From positions 1 to 20,633 of the forward strand of contig JAYMTA010001320.1 in NCBI GenBank assembly GCA_036897625.1: DNA of 20,633 bases, written 5' to 3'. Position 1 is the first letter of the stretch. Every line of letters starts with the position of its first letter. The position numbers and the translations under genes are program-made. Positions 16,980 through 20,633 of this stretch are shown here, one piece after another. The notes beneath the pieces are model-generated. The model had not been told where the DNA came from. It saw nothing but the letters and a program-made list of their open reading frames with translations, and searched no databases. Origin of the DNA: Pelargonium cotyledonis. Taxonomy: Eukaryota; Streptophyta; Magnoliopsida; Geraniales; Geraniaceae.

Positions 16980-19076
16980 TTACACAGCTGCCTCAAGCCT
17001 CATGGGCTTTAGCAAGCTTGCAAGACGTAGAGGGACATGTGCCCGGATCAGTGTCCCGTTCTCTTTATATTCCTGTGAGACGGAAAAAATAAATATGTAA
17101 AATCATCCCTTAGAATTCTACTATTGCATTTCTAAGAGGTGAGATTGAAATGTCGGGTATTGATCATGTCAACAGAATCTGAAAACCTCTTTATTACTCG
17201 TATGCCTAACAAGCTTGATAGCATAACATGTTCCCAATCATCAAGCTGTTATAAACTATGCTCTCAGTCAAGTACATTTGTACAACTTAAATTCTCTTAC
17301 TGTGTCCTAACCATATCTAGTTCAACTTACCTCTCCTTATCTCTAAGCCACAACAAGTAGTTCCCAACTACAAACACCAGTTGTTGGTGATTTCTGGACA
17401 TTCGTTGAACATTCAGAATAGGAGCTCCTTTCTTCCATCATCTATAAGAACTACTCCTATTTTCAATAGGACTGACTAGGGCCTAAATCTTCCATGTTAA
17501 TCATCATACAGCCCGAGTAAAATCTTAATTCAAAACGAGAACACAATGTAGGAACTTCTGAATAGTATCATTTTGTACAAGGTTATAGGGACAATAATAA
17601 GCCTGGCCCATCCATGTTCTTCTTTACGCATATAAGTTCTCCAAGACAGATATACCATATTAGAATTCAAATAAAGGTATTTTTATTTTATTTTTCTAAA
17701 ATAAACTCAAGGAATGGTTGGGCAGTCATGGTTAGAGAAGCACTTCAATTAAATCATAAGTTTCAGGCCAAAATAAAAAAATCAGCAACAACCTTTTCTG
17801 AAGAATGATAGACTGAATAAAAGAAAATCAGATTAACTGGTGGTTTTAGCTGATACTCACAGTTTTTTCTACAATTCCAACTTTATGTATTGTATTGACG
17901 AGTTCCCCTTTATCAAATGGGACAAATGCTTCCACCCAAACCATTGAATCCTGTTACAGAGATGAGATTATTTTCCTTTGATAAGCACAAAATGAACATA
18001 ATTTAATTATTTCTAGTGATAGCAAAATAAGGACACGCTAACCTTTAATTTTTCCTGAACTGCATCACAGAATTCATTTATGCCCTCCCCATTCAGAGCA
18101 GAGATGCAAACAACATCATCTCTTTTCTTTGCCTCCAACTTAATCTTTTGAGGATCACTTGCCTTATCAACCTGTCATAAGCATTCTCTTGTTAACAAAA
18201 TGTACATGTTTTGAGGCAAGCAATATGCATAATATTTCTAGCAAAGTGATAATATTAGTACCAATGTCACACATAAGTAAGAGGTCAGATTCTTATGAGG
18301 TTCTGCATGTGCGTATAAAAATTGAAATCTCTAAATCCAAGGTACTTCCCTAGCAGACTGGCCCCATAAAAAAAAGGGTTAGGGTACCAAGTGTTGGAGG
18401 TTTCAAGGTCAGGGGGTTAATTTCCCCTTACTAACAATAAAATCCTATTTCTATATAGATTCCCACATGATAAATAAATAAATAAATAAAAAATAGAGAG
18501 AGCCATGAGGTTGTTTAACTTTATTAACTTCAGAACCAAGGAAAGCATCTCAATTACCTTGTTCCAGACCATCAACTTAGGAATTGATGATACATCTAGC
18601 TCTGACAATACTTTTTCTACGGCCTCTATTTGTTGTTGTGCTAATGGATGACTGAAAACAATACAAATATTAAGTAATCATGTTTAATCACCGAAAGTAT
18701 GTCACAGAGACAGGTTACCCAAATTATACCTGATGTCCACCACATGCACCAAAAGCGACGACTCTGATATCTCTTCCAGTGTTGCTCTGAAGGCAGCAAC
18801 CTGTGTGAGGCAGGCATCTAATAAATTAAAATTATGTAATTTGGGGCTCAGTTTAAGCTAGATGATCTAACATTATATAAAACTCCTTTGAAACAAAAGT
18901 CAAGTTAAGCTCAAAAAATAAATAATTACACACACACACACACACACACATATGTATTATAATGCAAACATGAGAAAAATTCGGCTGCAATTAGAATAGG
19001 ATCTCACCAGCATGGTTGGTAACTTCTGGATGAAACCAACAGTATCAGTAAGAAGAAACTCCTTTCCATTCTTCAT
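16980..19076 (-). CDS. HFLX: HflX-type GTPase, C-terminal half (partial; 6 exons in window)
   Basis: Exons are 19076-19008, 18800-18730, 18651-18558, 18171-18043, 17950-17861 and 17072-16980 (stop TAA). All introns are GT-AG, giving 181 aa in the window. Counting from the first visible residue, the GTPase motifs are G3 DTVG (11-14, in LLTDTVGFIQKLP), the HflX signature FRATLEE (27-33), G4 NKVD (77-80, split by an intron) and G5 ISAL (101-104). The C-terminal extension has VWVEAFVPFDKGEL and GTLIRAHVPLRLASLLKPM. HflX proteins bind the 50S ribosomal subunit and split or rescue stalled ribosomes; plant copies act in plastids or mitochondria. This C-terminus looks most like the plastid-type protein (At5g57960 group), from memory. 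The N-terminal domain and the P-loop G1 motif are not in the window. The intron before 19076 runs past the right edge. Confidence 0.92.
17073..17860. other. Last HflX intron (788 bp)
   Basis: This intron is bounded by donor GTGAGT (17860) and acceptor CTCACAG (17073). I see no exon, RNA gene or recognisable transposon inside it. Confidence 0.6.
18928..18950. repeat. AC dinucleotide microsatellite
   Basis: An uninterrupted AC run of 23 bases in the HflX intron between 18801 and 19007. A TAAA/AATA run also occurs in a neighbouring intron at 18471-18490. Confidence 0.95.
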
Positions 19077-20383
19077 CTAAACAGCAAGAACATAAACAAT
19101 AACCTCACATTTACAACCAACAACTATTAATTAAAATACAGAAACTCATTTGAGTATATAAAGTTTGGTATTCTGTGAAACAACAGCAAAACCTAATCCC
19201 CAATATCAGCATAGCAAGTCAAAGTAAAGTCTATTTAAACAAACTCCTCAAATTCAAAGTTTTCAATACAACCATATACAAGTTTTATCAAACAAAAATA
19301 GTGAGTAGAATCCCTATCAGTTGGAGCTCAGAACCAACAAATGACAAAATTGTGTCAGACTTCAGATCCCATACCATAACTTTTTAACTTGTTAAATATC
19401 ATTAATGGGCTACATACAATGGTTTGGACTTCCATTACTATAAGGTCAACCTTTTAAGTAGTGTTTTGCTTCTACCATTATATTAAACCACTTTACTTCA
19501 TAAGTTTCCGATGTAGGACAACTTTATCACCCATTTCAACATAGCTGATATACCCTCTAAGATTTCTGTTTAAAGTTTGACAAACTTACCTGACTATGGT
19601 TAGATCATCACATGTTTTAAAAGTGATAGCAAGGTTATCTATAGAGGAAGGTTCTTTAGTTCCATGAAGAAGAGAGTGTATTTGAAATCACGGAGCTCTC
19701 TACGCATTCCATCCGTTCTTCAATTCTTGAGGTACTGCAACGGTGCAGATTTCTTCTACTTACACAACTGTTCAAAATGAGAAATACCTGAAAACTAGCT
19801 CCCTTTGATGGGTCTCTTTCTCACCATTTCTTGTTTATTCTCCTCATATATTGTACTACCACTTTCTTTTCCACATCTCTTCATGTTAGTTTTCCAGAAA
19901 TTCCACATGTTATGAGTTTCATGGAAGTAGATGGTCCAATCAAAAAGAAATGTCAAAAGGCGCAACCACTTTTATCTTTATAAGTTGGAACTATGGAGAA
20001 ATCAAATAACCTTCTGACAAAATTGAGGACGGGAAATGCAATCTTAAATGTTAATAATGACATGGTTTTAATCCAACAGTGGACATTTGCAAACAAAATT
20101 GAAACAGTATTGGAGTTTATTTTTTGGATAAGATAATTGTATAGGATTACCAGTTACCACTAAATAGATTTTGATGTTTTCCACTTTTCCCAGTAGGATT
20201 TTTCTACAAATGTTTTATACATTTGCCCAAGCATTAAACCCTGAAACATAAAGATTTGATTGGAGAACTAAACATGGTAAAAGATTTGAATGAAATGGCA
20301 ACACAGATTACAAATCAATAACCTAATCACTAATTACAAAATGGTATCAACAATGGATAACTAATAAAATGTTTTAACAATTA
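19077..20383 (-). other. Long HflX intron, visible part
   Basis: No exon was found here. In particular, nothing encodes the GxxxxGKST P-loop that must precede the exon at 19076. The sequence is AT-rich. A patch at about 19670-19750 is less AT-rich but has stops in every frame I checked. Confidence 0.5.
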
Positions 20384-20633
20384 GGATGTGTTTGGATTGG
20401 AATCTTGATGGAAATGGAAAACAATTTTCATTCCCTCCATTCCCATGTAATGTTGTTTAGATCAATAAAGTGTGAGAATGAGAATCATTATCATTCAAAT
20501 TGTTATTATTTGGTTAACAGAAATAAAATAAAAATTCATTAGAAAAATGTAATCGATCAAATTATTCACTTTTACAAATATTTAAATAATTATGCAAAAA
20601 AAGTTACTTGTTTTAAAACTGATCAGCATTACA
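20384..20633. mobile_element. Possible MITE start, running off the right edge
   Basis: From GGATGTGTTTGGATTGGAAT the sequence resembles the end of the many plant MITE-like elements that begin GTGTTTGGATTGGAAT, followed by GGAAATGGAAAA and GAGAATGAGAATCATT-type tracts. The second end is outside the window, so family and length cannot be fixed. Confidence 0.4.

Noticed and set aside
16745-17092. 115-codon plus-strand ORF
   Set aside because: It runs antisense over the last HflX exon, whose product is clearly recognisable, and has no domain of its own.
1-20633. CRISPR array, bacterial operon or organelle insert
   Set aside because: No spaced direct repeats of CRISPR type are present. Genes have introns, and no stretch resembles plastid or mitochondrial genome sequence.

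Overview
The window looks like nuclear DNA of a eudicot plant, probably a rosid, though nothing in the sequence fixes the species. Spacers are AT-rich. The genes have short exons split by GT-AG introns, the tRNA genes are of plant type, and transposon debris is dense. Three protein genes could be assembled exon by exon. On the minus strand is an eight-exon plastid-type atypical SDR (Rossmann NAD(P)-binding) protein at 10450-7783, 359 aa and complete. On the plus strand is a four-exon TLC-domain (TRAM/LAG1/CLN8, TMEM56-like) membrane protein at 14307-15352, 227 aa and complete. On the minus strand are the last six exons of an HflX-type GTPase at 19076-16980. Its N-terminal half and P-loop lie beyond the right edge, behind an intron of at least 1.55 kb.

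Layout from left to right. Bases 1-769 hold the 5' part of an L1/Ta11-type LINE ORF1 (minus, open, DUF4283 plus CCHC knuckle), with its 5' leader to about 1000. Bases 1000-6158 are gene-free and rich in repeats: a 361-bp repeat unit whose second copy is split by about 1.27 kb containing a 0.6-kb repeat in tandem, and a 12-bp-arm palindrome. tRNA-Glu(CTC) lies at 6159-6231. A possible but unrecognised small gene lies at 7271-6888 (minus), and tRNA-Leu(CAA) at 7565-7482 (minus). The SDR gene follows. Behind it, 261 bp upstream of its start codon, sits a 1.03-kb Mutator-like non-autonomous transposon (10712-11741) with near-perfect 9-bp target duplications and a GC-rich core. Next comes a broken second LINE ORF1 (about 11765-12970). 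The TLC gene, a three-copy 64-bp tandem repeat, and the HflX 3' half complete the window.

The three protein genes run as independent transcription units. I see no shared pathway beyond the likely plastid destination of the SDR and perhaps of HflX. I found no convincing new molecular system. The most useful second looks are the MULE beside the SDR promoter, decayed exon-like echoes in SDR intron 4, the uncharacterised serine-rich ORF, and the sequence drift in both tRNA genes.
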